From the NCBI GenBank assembly GCA_946800325.1, contig OX326959.1, positions 38,988,908 through 39,052,907 on the forward strand: a stretch of 64,000 nt of DNA, written 5' to 3'. Shown piece by piece: positions 48,029 through 59,676 of this stretch. Under the pieces are notes generated by a model that saw nothing but the letters and a program-made list of their open reading frames with translations, searched no databases and had not been told where the DNA came from. Origin of the DNA: Luzula sylvatica (taxonomy: Eukaryota; Streptophyta; Magnoliopsida; Poales; Juncaceae). A program made the translations under genes and the position numbers. Numbering within the stretch: position 1 is the stretch's first letter; every line of letters begins with the position of its first letter.

Positions 48029-48163
48029 ATGGTTGGTCTTCTTGTTTGAGGCAATGAGTGTGTTTTTAGTCTTAAGATACTTAGAATGGGTCATAACATG
48101 TGGAAATGGGCAAAGCCTAAATTGGGTGTTGTATATGTATGTGAAATCCAACAAGACTGCCAA

Positions 48164-48453
48164 GCAATTTTGACCAATTAAGGGTTGGGTGTCATCTGAG
48201 AATTTGTTTAATCTTTGTTAGTTGACTCATTCTTTTGCATTAGGGAAATTTGCAAACAAAACTCTTAATTATTTCAAAATACTTTGCATTATTTGAAAAT
48301 TTCAAAAATGATTCACGAGTTATTGTTGAAATTGTAAAAAAGAATATTGAACAAAAAAATAGAAGATATAAATGAACAAATAACCTAAAAATGTTCATGT
48401 ACTCAACATTGAATATATGTCAATTGTTTTTTTAGGCCGTAATGCTGAGATGG
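48164..48453. other. distal 5' flank of phytocyanin copy I
   Basis: Shares words with the upstream regions of copies II and III (GACCAATTAAGG, TTTAATCTTTGTTAGTTGA), so it belongs to the duplicated unit. Confidence 0.6.
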
Positions 48454-48461
48454 GTTAGCTC

Positions 48462-49094
48462 TAGGGGTGTCAACTGTTCGGATCCGGTTCGGATAGTGGT
48501 CATACCAGATCCATATCCATATTTTTTTTCGGATACGGATCCGGATACGGAATTACCCGGATCCGGATACGGTTCGGATAATAAACGGATACGGATACGG
48601 TTCGGATATTGTCGGATACGGATACGGATACGGTTCTCTTTCGGATATTAAAACAGATACTATGTTATCATAGCATGACTTATTTTTTAACTATAAATAT
48701 ATATAATTTGTGATATTAACGATAAACTTGATTATATTTAAACATAGTTTTACGATTGTGAGTTTAAATCACTCACAAATCATTACTTTGTATATGATTT
48801 TTCAACTAATATCAAATATAATACATAAAAATAATATATAATATACGTATTCGGATCCGGTTCCGGATACTCGAATCCGGTTCCGAGTATCCGGATCCTA
48901 AAAATACCCGGATCCGGAACACGGATCCGGTTCCCGCACCAAAATCGAATATCGAATCTGGTTTCGGATCCTAAAATTAGCAACCAGATCCATATCCGGA
49001 TCCACTCGGATTCGGATATTTTTTTCGAATCCGGATATTTCTTCGGATACGGTTCGGGTCGGTTCGGGCAGTATCCACACCATTGACATCCCTA
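48462..49094. mobile_element. hAT-type MITE, GGGTGTCAA family (intact reference copy)
   Basis: TAGGGGTGTCAACTG at the left, CATTGACATCCCTA at the right, flanked by identical 8-mers GTTAGCTC (48454-48461 and 49095-49102). GGATACGGATCCGG-type repeats fill both halves. It is the uninterrupted counterpart of the element at 17321-19703, which carries a Helitron. Confidence 0.9.
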
Positions 49095-49102
49095 GTTAGC
49101 TC

Positions 49103-49508
49103 ATACTCAACCAAAATTTCATAAATCTAGTTTTCCAAATGAGGGCATTTACTATGTCCCTAAAATCCTCTCTCTCATCCTCGATACGAATTTCCAAAAT
49201 AATTAATGATATAAATTAGTAACCCCACCAACACCAATTTATATTTAAATATAAATTAATGGATTAATTAACATGTATTTTTATTGATACGCTGAAATTA
49301 ACAATTATTTCATTTTTTTGTTAATTGAGTTACTAATTATCTCCACTGATCCTCCTCAAAATCCACATCAATAACGAGAAAGAAGAGTTGTGGGAACAAA
49401 ACAAAATTTTCCTTTTCAAATTTACTACTTATGGTCTCTTACATATATTTTACCGTTCGACTTAATGGTGATTTAGTACTTATATCCTAGAGTGAAATCT
49501 ACCGGGGG
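49103..49508. other. intergenic
   Basis: AT-rich, nothing recognised. Confidence 0.4.
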
Positions 49509-49517
49509 ATATATTTA

Positions 49518-49763
49518 GAGGGCATATACTGTACCCCTATTTTCCCCACCCACCCTCTATATATTAATTAATCATTAATTAATGGGTTAATTAACCGAAT
49601 TAATGGTTAATTGGATGTATTTTTAATATTAAATAATGTATAACAGTTAATTAATGGTTAATCCGGATTAATTAATTGTTAATCGGATGTACATTTGTTA
49701 ATGATAATGCTAATTAATCATCAATTAATCATTAATTAATGATATCAATGGTGGGTGGGGGAA

Positions 49764-49800
<37 letters not shown>

Positions 49801-49823
49801 GGGGGTTTACGGTATAATTACCC
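49518..49823. mobile_element. Mutator-type MITE with a poly-G core, 9-bp TSD
   Basis: Flanked by identical 9-mers ATATATTTA (49509-49517 and 49824-49832). Ends GAGGGCATATACTGTACCCC and GTTTACGGTATAATTACCC form imperfect inverted repeats. The inside holds CCCCACCCACC and its inverse GGTGGGTGGGGG, TTAATTAATGG repeats and a G run at 49767-49799. Confidence 0.75.
49767..49799. repeat. G homopolymer (33 G)
   Basis: Uninterrupted G tract inside the MITE. Length may be affected by sequencing error. Could form a G-quadruplex. Confidence 0.8.
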
Positions 49824-49832
49824 ATATATTTA

Positions 49833-50159
49833 ACAACATCGATTAGTAGCCTACCTCTCGAAATCAATTTCCTCTATCCCTCCTCTTTCTCCCTGTCATC
49901 TTGATTTGATTTGTTTGTTATGTTGGTCCAGTTTGTAACGTATGTATCGGCCATCTGAACCACGAAAGCTTCTCCACGCTAGACTTCACGGAATAGTCTG
50001 TTACATCATGTATTTTTCTTTCGTCCTATGAAATCAAAAGATGCATGTATATCCTTATAAATTATGTATAACTTTTATGATTTATGTGTAAATTTTTATT
50101 AAATTACTACGTGTCACCCCCTTATAATTTCAATCTGGTTTCGTCCCTGCTCGTGGCCC
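49833..50159. other. intergenic
   Basis: Nothing recognised. Confidence 0.4.
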
Positions 50160-50800
50160 ATTTGTATCCATAATTGTCATGCGTTTTTTACGAATTCACA
50201 TTCTTCGAAGATGTGTGTCCAGTCCTCGCCCGTCATTTTGCATAACGAGCATCTAGACGGTGTCGGCCACCCCCGTTTTTCAGGAATTTTTGTGTCGGGA
50301 TTATTCCTCTTATTCATTTCCATGAGAATGTCTTTAATTTTTACGGCACCTTTAATTTCCACATCTTTGCCCATTTGATCAGGCACCTTCTCCCATTATG
50401 AAAGCATCATAAGCCCCACTTTTTGAAAATAGTCGATCTTTCACATCCTTCCATTCGAACAGGTCCTCTTCTCGTTCAATTATGTGCAGTAGACTTCGGA
50501 TGAGACATCTTTTTGGTTGCCTCCCCATCTCTCATTAATCCTTGATGGAACCAAGTTATACCCGATATGCTTCCTCTGGCGCTATTCGTATAGTAGACTT
50601 TCGGGTCACGGGTCATTTGTCGGATTGTTACTTGTTTTTCCCTCGCAAATGTTTATAGTTTCGGCATGTTGTATTTCATTAGACCGATTCCCCAACCGGT
50701 TTCCCATAGAGGTTTTAATCTCCTCTGCCTCCAATTCACGTAATTCTCGTTTGAAAGAAAGAGGCCATTTCTCCCGCCCCCGCCATTACGCTTGATTCAT
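50160..50800 (-). pseudogene. LINE C-terminal remnant (zf-RVT)
   Basis: The minus strand at 50177-50386 encodes RGWPTPSRCSLCKMTGEDWT followed by HIFEECEFVKNA, the C-x-x-C/H-x-x-C zinc motif at the end of plant L1-like reverse transcriptases. Upstream (to about 50800) the frame is broken by stops. Opposite in orientation to the LINE at 51668. Confidence 0.6.
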
Positions 50801-51655
50801 CCTTGTGGGTTGTCGTTTCTATCCCAAACAAGTTTGCTTTATAGAGTTCCTTGTTTTGACGTAAGCTTCCGTAACTATTTGCCCATCAGCGCTCCATTTT
50901 GCGTTTGTTTTATTTCTTGTCGTAAACAGGAAGAAAAACCAATTTGTGAACATGAAGAAGAACGTATTCGTGAATACGAAAAATCCCGTAAAAAACTCGA
51001 TCAATGAGGTTTATACGATTTTAATCCGTCCTGCCCACCACTTTTGGTAGACACATTGATTCCCAATTAAGTAGGATTTATTCATGTCAATAATTATAAT
51101 ATTTTCATATGATTGAGAATTAAATATAATGGTTATATTATTTTAACACCTATAGGAGGTTTTTTGAAAGAAAAGTTTGTTTTACAGGGTTTTTGGAGTT
51201 TCTCAAAAGTGAGGGATTTTTCGAATATTGAAAAAAGTTAGGGGGTTTTTTGAAAATTTTCCAAAAATAAATTGCTTGGAAGATAATTTGATAATTAAGA
51301 AAATATAACACTTAGTATTTAATTAGTTTAAAGAAAAAAGATGTAAGGGTAAAATGAAAATTAACAAAATTTAAAATCTCAAAGTTAATGGTAGGGGGGT
51401 CTTTACAAAGAGAAGTTTGGAATAGGGTTTTTTTTGGAGATTCAAAGAAGTTAGGAGGTTTTTTAAAATATCAAGAAAAGATAGGGGGTTTTTTAAAAAT
51501 TTCCCTTTTATAATAATAAAATTATTTTAGATTATTCTGTTTACATGTTACTTTTAATTTTATGATTTTCATCAAACAATTTTTAAACATCCTACCTTCG
51601 TAGTTTTTGTATATCCCTACAATCATAGTTTTTTGATATTCATATATTAGCTTTC
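50801..51655. other. intergenic, includes a repeated GGGGGTTTTTTGAAAA motif
   Basis: The motif (A)GTTAGGGGGTTTTTTGAAAA or a close variant occurs at about 51236, 51444 and 51485. No gene. Frames at 50792-51007 are unsupported. Confidence 0.4.
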
Positions 51656-51667
51656 TATAACTAGTAG

Positions 51668-53060
51668 CTTTCTATATTAGTTTTTTAGATCCTCACTTAC
51701 GCGTTGTCCCTCTTCCAAAAAATTTCGGGCCTACACATCAATTGGGACAAATCTAAATTTGTTCCAATTGCCATTCCGGACGAGTCTCATATCACGATGG
51801 CAAGGATTCTAAGTTGCGAAAAACAGGACCTACCGATAACCTACTTAGGAATGCCACTTAATATTAAAAAACCAAGGAAAATAGATTTCATACCGTTAAT
51901 TAAAAAAATGCAAAACCGCTTATCGGGATGGAAAGGAAAATGTCTCTCGCTAGGGGGCCGCTTAGTGCTAGCAAAATCGGTACTTAATGCGGTCCCTACT
52001 TATTACATGCAATGTTTTAAATTGCCGAAATGGGTTATAAAGGAATTGAATAAGATTATAAGGAACTTTCTATGGAAAGGAGACAAAAATTGTCTCGGAG
52101 GCCATTGCCTTGCCAAATGGTCGAAAATTTGCCTCCCAAAAGCCAACGGCGGGATCGGTCTAATAGACCTACAAACCCATAACGAGGCACTCCTACTAAA
52201 ATGGCTTTGGAAACTCGCCTCCAACAACGACGACATGTGGGGTCAAACCATACGGGAAATATACGGCGTCATCGACCCATCAAATATTCGCTCCATCCCC
52301 GACACTCACTCCTCCTACTTCATCAAAGACCTCCAAAAACTAGCTTCGCACTTTCGTGTGGCAAAAACGGACGACCCACAAACCGGGTCCGCAAATTGGC
52401 TCGGAAAGGACAAATTCTCCACGTCAGCAACCTACCGCTTTTTCGTTAACCCGGGCGTCCGCCAAAGTTGGAACGAACAACTATGGAAAATAAAAGCACC
52501 CACGAAAGCGATTTTCTTCGCATGGCTAGCGATAAATGACAAAATACTTACCGGAGATAATCTCGCTAAAAGGAATTGGCCCAACGTGCAAAATTGCAAA
52601 AATTGCGACGTCGAAAGCGAAACGGCCACTCATCTATTATTCTATTGTAGGTACGCCAAACGAGTATGGAGCGCGGTGAAACAACCCGTGCCAACCAACC
52701 TAACGGCTCCATCCTCCGTGCTACACTTCTGGATATCAATGAGAAACCGCAATACGGGCGACGATCGAAAATTGTTCGACACACAATTCATAGCTACCGT
52801 TTGGGGAATATGGAAGGAAAGAAACGCCCTCATCTTTAGAGAAATGCACGCCGACGCTACGACGACGGCAACAAGGATATTACAAGAAGGGAACCGATGG
52901 TCACGTCTTTGTTAAAGACGTACACGATCATTTTTAGGTTTAGGGGGTAATCCCAATTTTGTTTTTACATTTTTTCGTGTAAAAACTTAACTCAATGTAT
53001 TAAACTATGCTTTAATATATTAAAAGAAGCTGCGAGCTTCTTTAGTTCTCAAAAAAAAAA
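51668..53060 (+). mobile_element. 5'-truncated LINE with exact 12-bp target duplication
   Basis: Starts directly after TATAACTAGTAG (51656-51667) and ends in a poly(A) run (53051-53060), followed by the identical 12-mer (53061-53072). It carries the C-terminal reverse transcriptase and zf-RVT frame. Terminal poly(A), a 5' truncation and a target duplication longer than 10 bp are typical of target-primed LINE insertion. The intact duplication indicates a young insertion. Confidence 0.93.
51704..52915 (+). CDS. LINE reverse transcriptase C-terminal part (partial ORF2)
   Basis: A 403-codon open frame entering from the truncated 5' edge; there is no genuine start codon at its beginning (TTG at 51704). 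It reads KISGLHINWDKSKFVP, YLGMPLNIKKPRKIDFIPLI, the thumb region GGRLVLAKSVLNAVPTYYMQ, and the zf-RVT domain (LWKIKAPTKAIFFAWLAIND, CKNCDVESETATHLLFYC), ending in IWKERNALIFREM. The ADD catalytic box and the endonuclease lie in the missing 5' part, so it cannot transpose on its own. The frame is unbroken, in line with a recent insertion. Confidence 0.9.
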   Translation: MSLFQKISGLHINWDKSKFVPIAIPDESHITMARILSCEKQDLPITYLGMPLNIKKPRKIDFIPLIKKMQNRLSGWKGKCLSLGGRLVLAKSVLNAVPTYYMQCFKLPKWVIKELNKIIRNFLWKGDKNCLGGHCLAKWSKICLPKANGGIGLIDLQTHNEALLLKWLWKLASNNDDMWGQTIREIYGVIDPSNIRSIPDTHSSYFIKDLQKLASHFRVAKTDDPQTGSANWLGKDKFSTSATYRFFVNPGVRQSWNEQLWKIKAPTKAIFFAWLAINDKILTGDNLAKRNWPNVQNCKNCDVESETATHLLFYCRYAKRVWSAVKQPVPTNLTAPSSVLHFWISMRNRNTGDDRKLFDTQFIATVWGIWKERNALIFREMHADATTTATRILQEGNRWSRLC

Positions 53061-53072
53061 TATAACTAGTAG

Positions 53073-53345
53073 TTTTTAGCAACTGTACAAAATTGCGCTG
53101 GTAAACACGCCCTAAATATGTTGTGTTTTGTATAAATTTCTTCTTAATATATCGGGTTTGCTACCTCTATAAACTAGAGGCTTGTAAGTTGCAATGAGAA
53201 TACAATGAGAATGTAACGAATAAAGATTGTTTATGTTTATTAAAATTTTATATTAGAAAACTTAATTTTTTTAAAATAAATTAAGCTCAAGAATTTGACT
53301 TTTTCAAAGTGAATTAAAAATATCATTTAATGCATTCAAAGCGTA
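53073..53345. repeat. 3' flank of phytocyanin copy II (duplicated segment)
   Basis: GAATGTAACGAATAAAGATTGTTTATG and the following sequence match 58490-58640 behind copy III. The match ends near 53340, where Helitron E begins. Confidence 0.7.
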
Positions 53346-54858
53346 ACACACAAAATAGGTCTTTCAAATTTGTCGATTCTCTTATTTTGCACCTATCTTT
53401 AAGCTTTCTCATAAATCCACGTCATTTATCCATTTTCTTATTTTGAACCTATCTTTAAACTCTTTAATGAAGCCACGACATCATGATTATTAACCATTAA
53501 ATTTTGTGATGTGGCATCATCATATACATTAATTATATATTTGATCATTTAAGACATTTGAACCATTGGATGTTATGATGTGGTTTGATCTAATTCATTC
53601 ATTTTTCGTTTGATTTTTTTAAGATCATATTCCATGTAGTTATTTGTGTGTCATTATTTTACAACAAATTGAAAACCTTCTCCTTAAGCCATGTCATCAT
53701 AGATATTTTAAATCAAGACCGTACGATCAGAATCGGATGGTTGATAGTAAATCTAATGTCCACATGGCAAAGAATATGAGAAGTTTTGTTAAATTTTTTT
53801 TTGACACACACAAGTTACACAATTTTGTTATATAATAATTTTTTTTAGTATTTAATATTTACATATGATCTATTTTGCTCTCATCCAATTAATAAATATT
53901 TTTTTTATTAATATTAAACATTATAATATTTTTGCTATAACTTATATTAATAATATTTTAAGAAATTTTGTTCCAAAAATTCGTCAAGTATCACTTGAAT
54001 TTTTTCTTTATTTTGACATTCCATATTAATATACATAAACAAAATTATTTGAATTTACGAAGAAATTATGTAAGAAAATACAATGCAAAAAAAACACATT
54101 TAATATATAAATAATTATTATTTTATGCTAATTATAATAATTAAATCTTATATTACTAAGTATGTTGTATTTGTGTTTTTGTTTTTCACAACTTTAAAAT
54201 ATAAATAACTTCTTAAACTTATAAACATGTTTCGAATAGTATTGTTATTTTTAAGTTGTAAATTTAAAAATAAAGTATGATGTCAAATAAGTTTTAATTA
54301 CAATGTTTCAAAATTAAATTTTAATATTATTTTGATTGTATAATGTAATATTGTGTATAATTTTCATTCTTTTGTTTATCAATAATTTTTTTTATCAGTA
54401 TCATATAATTCATTATGTGTCTAGAGTATATTGGTTATATCGTTCAAAGTTTATATATTTATATTGCATGAATTATTGTGAACAACAATGATATCATTTT
54501 TGTAGTTGTTTGTGTAAAATTTTGTTATGATTCGGATATTATTATTTGGTTAAATATATGTAATAAAATTTGATTAAAGAATGAGCTATTTTCTACCAGG
54601 ACATAATGTAATAGTAAAATATATTCAAGATTATAATTAGATTGGTTTTATAACACGATAAGATTAATATAAAAAAAAAGTAAATGGAGAAGACTCGGTG
54701 GTCCTCCATCCATTGGTGCCAATGTGTCTCGATAAGATTAATATAACATGAATTAATTTTATTTTCTTATAATATTATCATTTTCATCTTAAAATTATCA
54801 TTCACAATAAAATGAAAAATATCATTAACATACTCGCCGACGGCGAGTATTCTCCTAG
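53346..54858 (+). mobile_element. Helitron E, 3' end facing phytocyanin copy II
   Basis: The 3' end is the hairpin CTCGCCGACGGCGAG (54833-54847), TATTCTC and CTAG (54855-54858) before T. The left border is approximate, set where homology to the copy III flank stops. The interior is AT-rich without a Rep/helicase gene. A different family from Helitrons A-D. Confidence 0.72.
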
Positions 54859-55013
54859 TAAGATTAACAGTGAGACCCATTTATTACAACTCCATCAAAT
54901 AATTTATAATACAATCCATAACAAAAATAATAAACAATAAAATGTGTATAAATCTCTCACAAAGTCTCTATCCTAGCAAAAAGTAGAGAATGAATATGTA
55001 GTCATTTCAAGTT

Positions 55014-55657
55014 TTATATACTTAAAAGTACCGAAAGTGCGGCCAATCCCAACCCGAGGCCTAATCCAGCCACGGTACTGATCGCGCCTGATTCAGATGG
55101 TGGTGAAGTGCCAGGAGAAGACGCAGTTGGGGAGGGTGATTCCGGTGTAGATGGAACAGAAGGAGTCGTGGGGCTCCCGGAAGTCGGAGGAGGAGAGCTA
55201 GAAGACGAGGAAACAACGTCGATTGCAACCTTCATGCCACCAAGGCAGTGTCCCGGGAATCCACAAATGAAATATCGTGTCCCGGCAGTAGCAAGACTGA
55301 CCACAGTGTTGCCGCTGGTGTCTGTGGAGATTGGAGTTGAGGTTGTGCATGAGTCATGGTCCGATTTTGTCACCTCGAGCACGTCGTGGGCTGATGAACT
55401 GTAGCTAAATGCTGTTACAAATAATTATTTAGTTAGTTTCAAATACTTTGGAATTTGGAATATAATTTCTGGAGGACAAAAAATAAAAGGAACTTACTAA
55501 GGACATCGCCTGGGTGAAATGTGTTAGAAGCAACCCATTGTGTGAGGTTCGTATTCAAATTCCATGATCCACTGGGCGCACCGACTGTGTAGCTAGTGGC
55601 TGTCGTTAATGGAGCGATTGCCGCAACCGCCATGAGAACCAATAAGACCTTCATCAT
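55014..55657 (-). CDS. phytocyanin (uclacyanin-like), copy II
   Basis: Exons 55498-55657 and 55014-55411 give 185 residues. The signal peptide MMKVLLVLMAVAAIAPLTTA precedes SYTVGAPSGSWNL. Copper ligands are His in SSAHDVLEV, Cys in YFICGFPGHC, His in the same GHC and Met in GGMKVAI. The Ser/Pro-rich linker has the SPSPTASSPGTSPP insert absent from copy I. The C-terminal tail ends LGLGLAALSVLLSI, hydrophobic as for GPI addition. The intron is 86 bp. The gene is bracketed by two Helitrons whose 3' ends point at it. Closest to copy III in intron and linker sequence. Confidence 0.9.
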
Positions 55658-55769
55658 TTTGAGGAAGGATTGAGCAGGCAGAGGAGTTGCTTGTGTTTTA
55701 TGTGATGGAAAGATAGATTAATTTGGTTTTGAGACTTTTAGCTGTATGAAATGAGGAAAGTTGGTGTTG

Positions 55770-55777
55770 TATATATA
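55770..55777 (-). promoter_or_regulatory. TATA box, phytocyanin copy II
   Basis: TATATATA about 115 bp upstream of the ATG, in the same context as copies I and III. Helitron F begins about 255 bp further upstream. Confidence 0.6.
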
Positions 55778-56702
55778 ATGGCTATGTTCTTCTTGTTTGA
55801 CGTAATTAGTGTGTTTTTAGTCTTTGATATTTAGAATGGGTCGTGGCCAAAGTGGAAATGGGCAAATCCTAAATTGGTGGTCGTATATGTATATGAATAT
55901 GAAGTCCTACAAGGTGGCTGAGCAATTTTGACCAATTGAGGGGGCTGGGCGTCATCTGAAATTGCCTCTTTATTATTGTTAAACCTTAAATTAATTTGTT
56001 TAATCTTTGTTAGTTGACTCATTCTTTTACACTAGTAAAATACTCGCCGCGTAGCGGCGAGGATGTTAATTATGTTTTTCATTGTAATACAAAGTACATA
56101 TAAATATGATGATATTGATAATTTCATTTCATAATATAATTATTTGAACTAATTTGTCTATGATTATATATGTTTTATAATTATTTTACATTATGACGAC
56201 AGATTTTTTTATTTTTTTAATCAAAAAATAATATTTATGTTAATGTCATTGTATAATAATAATATAAGAGGTATAACATGATTTTACAAAAAAAATATTG
56301 TATCATTGTTGTTCACAATATTTCATTCAATATCAAATATAAAAATAATGAATCATACAACATGTAGCAACATATCATTAATTATATAATGCACTCAAAA
56401 TTATAAATAATATCCAACTTTATAGTGAAAGTTATTTAATAAATAATATAAAAAATTAATTTAGCATAAACATAAGGAAAAAGTCTGATTTTGCCCCCCC
56501 AACAATTACCAAAATGTTCAAGTTACCCCCTCACTTTTTTTTTGCGCGTTTTTGCCCACTAAACTTGTTATGTTTGTTCGTTGTGCCCCCTTCCGTCAAA
56601 TAATGGTGCCCCCCAGTTACATGACCGTTAAATGATGACCCGATCCGTTAACCCGACCCATTAACCCGACCCGTTACTTAACCCCTCTCTTTCTCTCTCG
56701 CC

Positions 56703-56997
<295 letters not shown>

Positions 56998-57080
56998 CAC
57001 CCCTAAAAACAAATTCCAGTTAATTTTCACAAAAATTCAATTTTGAATTTCCTGAGTATTGGCAACCAAATATATCATAC

Positions 57081-57363
57081 CAACAGAAGAAGAGGCGATG
57101 GCGGATCCGCAAACGAAGGTCTTGAAACAAGCATCGACAATCTTTCCCGATTTCTCATCGACTTTGATCTGAAGCTTCATCACATCACCGCAAGCCGGGG
57201 CACCGACGAGTCCCGTTCCGATGGTCGGATCGTCCTTATCGAACAACCCGACATTCCTAGGATGGTTGTAGTGATCGACCACTCTCTCGTGGTACCACCG
57301 CCTAGCCACCACAGCCGTCGCCGCCGCCGGAGGCGTAGCTGAAGAGGTCGCCGAGTGAGCCAC
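57081..57363 (-). pseudogene. captured ISU1/IscU-like Fe-S scaffold exon 1
   Basis: The minus strand encodes RRWYHERVVDHYNHPRNVG, FDKDDPTIGTGLVGAPACGD, VMKLQIKVDEKSGKIVDACF and KTFVCGSAIASSS, then a GTATGA donor (57080). ISU proteins are the mitochondrial scaffolds on which iron-sulfur clusters are built. Two of the cluster-binding Cys positions are visible (PACGD and the FVCGSA segment), but the usual FGCGSA Gly is changed to Val. The later exons, with the LHCSMLAEDA Cys, are missing. The first in-frame codon is GTG, not ATG. A truncated, probably non-functional capture. The exon border and intron start are retained, so the source was genomic DNA. Confidence 0.88.
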
Positions 57364-57496
57364 GGTTTGGATGAGGGTAAAGAGACAGAGAGAGAAGGGG
57401 GCGAGAGAGAGATGGAGAGAGAGCTGCTGAGTGGGCGAGAGAGAGAGATGGAGAGTGGGCGAGAGAGAGAGAGAGATGGAGAGAGCTGCTGAGTGG

Positions 57497-57557
<61 letters not shown>

Positions 57558-57820
57558 AAAGATGGAGAGAGAGAGAGAAGGGGGCGAGAGAGAGAAAGAG
57601 AGGGGTTAAGTAACGGGTCGGGTTAATGGGTCGGGTTAACGGATCGGGTCATCATTTAACGGTCATGTAACTGGGAGGCACCATTATTTGACGGAAGGGG
57701 GCACAACGAACAAACATAACAAGTTTAGAGGGCAAAAACGCGCAAAAAAAAAGTGAGGGGGCAACTTGAACATTTTGGTAATTGTTGGGAGGCAAAATGA
57801 GACTTTTTCCTAAACATAAA

Positions 57821-58478
57821 TATAAATTATTTTATATCATATGATTTTTTTTAGTTTTTATATTTTTTAAAATAACATTATTATTTGATAAGTGTTTATA
57901 AATTTAAGAAATTATTTCGATGGACACTTTTTTTTATTTCTATTATTTTTCAAAAAAATAATATTAATTTTTTTTTATTAGAAACACAAATATAATAAAC
58001 TTAGTATTATATGGTATTAGTATAGTTTCGACTTATGCAAGCTATTATCATCACCAACCGGCACCTTTCTCGAATCTTGGGAAAGAATAAAGCGAGTTTA
58101 CATCAACAACAACAACGACAACGCCTTCGACAACAGCATAAACAATGCAAACGATAACTACAAAGATGACCAAGCAAGAATTTGGGCAGCTTGCATATGG
58201 TCCATTTGGAGAGAACGAAACACATGAATCTTTCAGGGAAAAGCAAAAATGCCGACATTTTTAAAATCTGCGATATCAAACCTTCTTCACTCATGACGTA
58301 CGGCAAAATTGTGACTAGATTAAAATTTTCAGTTAACATTACATTCATTATTGTAAAAAACATTCCAACTAGATTGGAATTTCCTGTACTATCCTTCCTT
58401 TCTTGATTTAATAAAATATAGAACCTTGAAGAGCACCTTTTTCGTGCTCAGGTTCTACTTCAAAAAAAAGTTTGTAAT
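57821..58478. other. Helitron F remainder and a LINE 3' fragment
   Basis: 57821-58020 is AT-rich Helitron-like sequence. On the plus strand 58025-58478 reads (in broken frame) an Asn-rich stretch and ARIWAACIWSIWRERNT, a hallmark of the plant LINE C-terminus, and ends in an A-rich run. Confidence 0.55.
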
Positions 58479-58915
58479 GTAGAAAGAATATATAATGAGA
58501 ATGTAATGAATAAAGATTGTTTATGTTCAATAAAATTTGAAATTAGAAAAAATAATTTTATTATAATAAATTAAGCTCAAGTATTCAACATTTTTAATGT
58601 GAACAAAAAATATCATTTAATTATATTTTTTTTAGAAAAACGTAATTGTATTATAGTGTAACAACTACAATTTGATGCAATAGGTTTATTTAGGAAGTGT
58701 TTCATTAAAAAAACTAAATTGATAGGCCAAATAAGAAAGAAAATAAAAATAAGATTCACAGCGAGACCCATTTATTACAACTCCATCGAATAAATATATA
58801 ATACAATCCATAACAAAAATAATAAAGAACAAAATGTGTATAAATCTCTCACAAAGTCTCTATCCTAGCAAGAAGTAGGGAATAAATATGTATAATCATT
58901 TCAAGTTTTATATAC
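58479..58915. repeat. 3' flank of phytocyanin copy III (duplicated segment)
   Basis: GAATGTAATGAATAAAGATT onward matches 53215-53345 behind copy II, and 58640-58800 matches 45430-45550 behind copy I. It marks the extent of the ancestral duplication unit. Confidence 0.7.
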
Positions 58916-59543
58916 TTAAAGTACCAAAAGCGCGGCCAATCCCAACCCGAGGCCGAACCCAGCCACGGTACTGCTCGCGCCTGATTCAGATGGGGGTGAG
59001 CTTCCAGGAGAAGACGCAGTTGGGGAGGGTGATGCCGGTGTAGATGGAACAGGAGTCGTGGGGCTCCCGGAAGTCGGAGGAGGAGAGCTAGAAGACGAGG
59101 AAACAACGTCGATTGCGACCTTCATGCCACCAGCGCAGTGTCCCGGGAATCCGCAGATGAAATATCGTGTCCCCACATTAGCAAGACTGACCACAGTGTT
59201 GCCGCTGGTGTCTGTGGAGATCGGAGATGAGGTTGTGCATGAGTCGTGGTCCGATTTTGTCACCTCGAGCACGTCGTGGGCTGATGAACTGTAGATAAAT
59301 GCTGTTACAAATAATTATTTAGTTAGTTTCAAATACTTTGGAATTTGGAATATAATATCTGGAGGACAAAAAAAGGAACTTACTAAGGACATCGCCAGGG
59401 TGAAATGTGTTAGAAGCAACCCATTGCGTGAGGTTCGTACTCAAATCCCATGATCCACTGGGCGCACCGACTGTGTAGTTAGTGGCTGTCGTCAATTGAG
59501 CGATTGTCGCAACCGTCATTAGAGCCAATAAAACCTTCATCAT
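58916..59543 (-). CDS. phytocyanin (uclacyanin-like), copy III
   Basis: Exons 59384-59543 and 58916-59301 give 181 residues. The signal peptide is the same as copy I (MMKVLLALMTVATIAQLTTA). Ligands are His in SSAHDVLEV, Cys and His in YFICGFPGHC, and Met in GGMKVAI. The linker is SPSPTASSPGSSPP and the tail is VAGFGLGLGLAALLVL, consistent with GPI anchoring. The intron is 82 bp and closely matches copy II. Its coding and intron structure show no defect. Confidence 0.9.
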
Positions 59544-59668
59544 TTTGAGGAAGGAAGGAAGGAAGGGGCAGGCAGAGGAGTTGCTGGTGTGTTCTGTGAG
59601 GGAAAGGTTAGATTAATTTGGTTTGAGACTTCGAGTTTGAGTTGTATGTAATGAGGAAAGTTGGTCTG

Positions 59669-59676
59669 TATATATA
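59669..59676 (-). promoter_or_regulatory. TATA box, phytocyanin copy III
   Basis: TATATATA about 130 bp upstream of the ATG, in the same TATATATAATGG context as the two paralogs. Confidence 0.6.
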
